Below are positions 5,324 to 7,131 of a stretch of DNA of 7,131 nt, one piece after another. Both the position numbers and the translations under genes were made by a program. Below the pieces are notes generated by a model. It saw only the letters and a list, made by a program, of their open reading frames with translations. It did no database searches and was not told where the DNA came from. How positions within the stretch are numbered: the stretch's first letter is position 1; every line of letters starts with the position of its first letter. The DNA comes from Bordetella parapertussis. GTDB taxonomy: Bacteria > Pseudomonadota > Gammaproteobacteria > Burkholderiales > SG8-39. Where the stretch lies: NCBI GenBank assembly GCA_945906975.1, contig CAMDRY010000160.1, positions 1 through 7,131 on the forward strand, given 5' to 3'.

Positions 5324-6109
5324 ATGGCTCACGCATTTGTCGAATTCGACAAGGTCGATCTCGCCTACGACGAAACAAGCGGCAACGCCATCGAGGACAT
5401 CTCGATGACCATACGCGAGGGCGAATTCATCGCCATCGTCGGGCCAAGCGGCTGCGGCAAATCCACTTTCATGAAACTGTGCACCGGTCTCAAGGCACCG
5501 ACCAAGGGCACGGTCATCGTCGACGGCCGTGAAGTCGGCGGTCCGCTGAAGATTGTCGGCATGGCTTTCCAGAACGCCACGCTGCTGCCCTGGCGCACGA
5601 CGCTGGACAACGTGCTGCTGCCGCTGGAAATCGTCGAGCCCTACCGCTCCAGTTTCAAACAGAAAAAAGCCGAGTACGTCGAGCGCGCCAAAGCCCTGCT
5701 CAAGACCGTGGGTCTCGAGGGCTACGACGACAAATTCCCCTGGGAACTTTCGGGCGGCATGCAGCAACGGGCCTCGATCTGCCGCGCCCTCGTGCACGAA
5801 CCCAAATTGCTGATGCTCGACGAGCCCTTTGGCGCGCTCGACGCCTTCACCCGCGAAGAGCTGTGGTGCGTGCTGCGCGACCTCTGGGCGCTGAAAAAAT
5901 TCACCGTGGTGCTGGTCACCCACGATTTGCGTGAGGCGAGCTTTCTCGCCGACAAGGTGTATGTGATGAGCAAACGTCCGGGCAGAATGCTGGTCGAGCG
6001 GCACATCGATATCGAGCGTCCGCGCGACCTCGAGGTCACTTACAGCGACAAATTCACCTCCATCGTGCTCGAATTACGCGAGCACATCGGCCACATCAGA
6101 AAAACCTGA
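5324..6109 (+). CDS. ABC transporter ATP-binding protein (NitT/TauT, SsuB-like)
   Basis: A 261-residue cytoplasmic ATPase that powers the importer. All nucleotide-binding motifs are intact: Walker A GPSGCGKST (40-48), Q-loop Gln83 in MAFQNATLLPW, ABC signature LSGGMQQR (142-149), Walker B LLMLDEP (162-168) with catalytic Glu167, D-loop GALD (170-173) and switch His200 in VTHDLREA. The AFQNATLLPW and DEPFGALDAFTRE wording is typical of the nitrate/taurine/sulfonate ATPase branch, and the length is normal. The start at 5324 has AGGA (5314-5317) 6 bases upstream. The gene follows the operon terminator, and the permease starts 12 bases after its stop, so the two are co-transcribed and probably translationally linked. 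Confidence 0.95.
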   Translation: MAHAFVEFDKVDLAYDETSGNAIEDISMTIREGEFIAIVGPSGCGKSTFMKLCTGLKAPTKGTVIVDGREVGGPLKIVGMAFQNATLLPWRTTLDNVLLPLEIVEPYRSSFKQKKAEYVERAKALLKTVGLEGYDDKFPWELSGGMQQRASICRALVHEPKLLMLDEPFGALDAFTREELWCVLRDLWALKKFTVVLVTHDLREASFLADKVYVMSKRPGRMLVERHIDIERPRDLEVTYSDKFTSIVLELREHIGHIRKT

Positions 6110-6121
6110 CCGGCGCATATC

Positions 6122-6895
6122 ATGGCAAAACAACACAAACTCGAACCCTACGCCCCGTGGATCGCGCTGGCGATCATCCTGCTGACCTGGGAGGGATCTT
6201 GCCGGCTGTTCGGCATTTCGGAGTTCATTTTTCCCGGCCCCATCGGCATCGTGCTGTCGCTCAATGAGTTCGCCGGCCCCATCACCAACCATGCTCTGCA
6301 GACCTTCTGGACCACCATGGCCGGCTTTGGCCTCGGCGTGATCGTCGGCACGCTGCTTGGCTTTCTCATCGGGTCCTCGCGCTTTCTCTACAACGCACTC
6401 TACCCGCTGATGGTCGGCTTCAACGCCATTCCCAAGGCCGCCTTCGTTCCGGTGCTGGTGGTGTGGTTCGGTATCGGCACGGTGCCGGCCATCCTCACCG
6501 CTTTCCTGATCTGCTTTTTCCCCATCACGGTGAACGTGGCCACAGGCCTTGCGACGCTGGAACCGGAACTGGAGGACGTGTTGCGTGCACTGGGCGCGAG
6601 CCGCATCGACGTGTTGCTCAAGGTCGGCCTGCCGCGCTCGCTGCCCTACTTTTTTGCCTCACTCAAGGTCGCCATTACGCTCGCCTTCGTCGGTTCCGTC
6701 GTATCCGAAACGGTGGCGGCCAATGAGGGCATCGGCTACCTGATGATGTCCGCCGGCTCACAAATGCGCATGCCGCTCGTTTTTGCCGGACTGGTGGTGA
6801 TCAGCGCCATGGCGATGGTGATGTACGAAGTATTCGCGGTGCTGGAGCGGCGCATGACCGGCTGGGCCACACGCGGCATGAACGCATCGAACTGA
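6122..6895 (+). CDS. ABC transporter permease (NitT/TauT, SsuC-like, BPD_transp_1)
   Basis: A 257-residue inner-membrane permease, presumably forming a homodimer with two ATPase subunits. About six hydrophobic segments are visible (near 11-30, 61-83, 93-115, 120-142, 178-200 and 217-240). The cytoplasmic coupling loop (EAA motif) is at about 148-171, ELEDVLRALGASRIDVLLKVGLP, with the conserved Gly and final LP. The FIFPGP motif (35-40) and GFNAIPKAAFVPVLVVWFGIG (99-119) are hallmarks of this permease branch. The ribosome site is weak, which fits coupling to the ATPase gene 12 bases upstream. The stop codon TGA at 6893-6895 forms the first three bases of a tandem repeat. The gene looks complete. 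It is the last gene of the operon. Confidence 0.94.
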   Translation: MAKQHKLEPYAPWIALAIILLTWEGSCRLFGISEFIFPGPIGIVLSLNEFAGPITNHALQTFWTTMAGFGLGVIVGTLLGFLIGSSRFLYNALYPLMVGFNAIPKAAFVPVLVVWFGIGTVPAILTAFLICFFPITVNVATGLATLEPELEDVLRALGASRIDVLLKVGLPRSLPYFFASLKVAITLAFVGSVVSETVAANEGIGYLMMSAGSQMRMPLVFAGLVVISAMAMVMYEVFAVLERRMTGWATRGMNASN

Positions 6896-6940
6896 GTTTC
6901 GCGCCCCCCTGAGTTTCGCCCCCCTGAGTTTCGCGCCCCG
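6893..6940 (+). repeat. Tandem repeat starting at the permease stop codon
   Basis: Three head-to-tail copies of TGAGTTTCGC followed by a C-rich tail: 6893-6909 (17 bases), 6910-6924 (15 bases) and 6925-6940 (16 bases). The first copy includes the permease TGA stop. The copies differ mainly in the length and composition of the C-rich end, as expected from slippage or a recent local duplication. Confidence 0.85.
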
Positions 6941-6949
6941 TAAGGGCAG

Positions 6950-6976
6950 GCGCACCGCACAAGGCCGGCGGTGCGC
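6950..6976. terminator. GC-rich hairpin between convergent permease and tyrS
   Basis: GCGCACCGC (6950-6958) and GCGGTGCGC (6968-6976) form a perfect 9-bp stem with a 9-base loop. It lies between two converging stop codons, so a bidirectional transcription end is plausible. There is no T run on either side, so intrinsic termination would be weak. Confidence 0.45.
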
Positions 6977-6987
6977 ACAGCACAGGT

Positions 6988-7019
6988 TGTGAAACCGCGA
7001 AGCCGTGAGCCCGTGAAAC
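6988..7019. repeat. Degenerate 8-bp tandem repeat, four units
   Basis: Four consecutive 8-base units, TGTGAAAC, CGCGAAGC, CGTGAGCC and CGTGAAAC, end three bases before the tyrS stop codon. Its period equals that of the array at 1323-1370, and in a shifted phase units of both begin GTGA and contain CC. No function is evident. Confidence 0.65.
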
Positions 7020-7022
7020 CGG

Positions 7023-7131
7023 TCAGGTCAGGGTGACGCGGGCAAACTTGCGCTTGCCCACCTGCAGCACCACTGTGGCGCCTGCAACGAGCTTGAGCTC
7101 GCGATCGCTGACGCGTTCGCCATCGAGCCGC
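7023..7131 (-). CDS. tyrS: Tyrosyl-tRNA synthetase, C-terminal end
   Basis: The last 35 codons of a gene entering from the right edge, ending in TGA (7025 to 7023). The visible protein, RLDGERVSDRELKLVAG followed by ATVVLQVGKRKFARVTLT, corresponds to the end of the S4-like RNA-binding domain of bacterial TyrS, where a DGE(K/R)VSD turn and the closing VQVGKRKFARV strand are typical. TyrS charges tRNA-Tyr in the cytoplasm. The catalytic domain lies outside the window, so this rests on the tail only. The gene is convergent with the ABC permease. Confidence 0.87.
   Translation of the reverse strand, partial: RLDGERVSDRELKLVAGATVVLQVGKRKFARVTLT

Noticed and set aside
5309..6004. 231-codon open frame on the minus strand opposite the ABC ATPase
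   Set aside because: It is antisense to an ATPase with all motifs intact; the translation shows no recognisable domain.

Overview
The window is GC-rich, densely coded chromosomal DNA with the look of a betaproteobacterium (Burkholderiales/Rhodocyclales type). The basis is codon use, a membrane cytochrome-c urate oxidase (PuuD), a DUF6806-type protein and a NitT/TauT-type ABC transporter. The order cannot be fixed from sequence alone. No mobile element, CRISPR array, phage gene, tRNA or rRNA was seen.

Layout: (1) 1-330, + strand: the 3' end of a vicinal-oxygen-chelate (glyoxalase/extradiol dioxygenase superfamily) gene. (2) 417-1193, - strand: a DUF3047 lipoprotein, convergent with the first gene across a short spacer of competing small hairpins. 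(3) 1194-1597: a non-coding spacer with a 12-bp palindrome and a degenerate 8-bp tandem array. (4) 1598-2143, + strand: a DUF6806-like cytoplasmic protein whose real start is probably a TTG. (5) 2252-3433, - strand: puuD, followed by a hairpin terminator. (6) 3434-4173: a long divergent regulatory region with an AT-richer stretch, a 19-bp dyad and a near-consensus sigma-54 promoter. (7) 4174-6895, + strand: a three-gene ABC importer (Tat-signal binding protein, ATPase, permease), with a strong intrinsic terminator between the binding-protein and ATPase genes. (8) 6896-7022: repeat-rich spacer. (9) 7023-7131, - strand: the 3' end of tyrS.

The most interesting part is 2252-6895. A urate-oxidising membrane enzyme lies back to back with an ABC importer that appears to be under sigma-54 control. 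Sigma-54 often drives nitrogen-scavenging genes, and the binding protein belongs to a family that carries nitrogenous or sulfonated small molecules. A testable reading is that the importer brings in a purine-derived or other nitrogen compound under nitrogen limitation. The substrate is not determined by the sequence. The in-operon terminator would make the binding protein in excess over the ATPase and permease.
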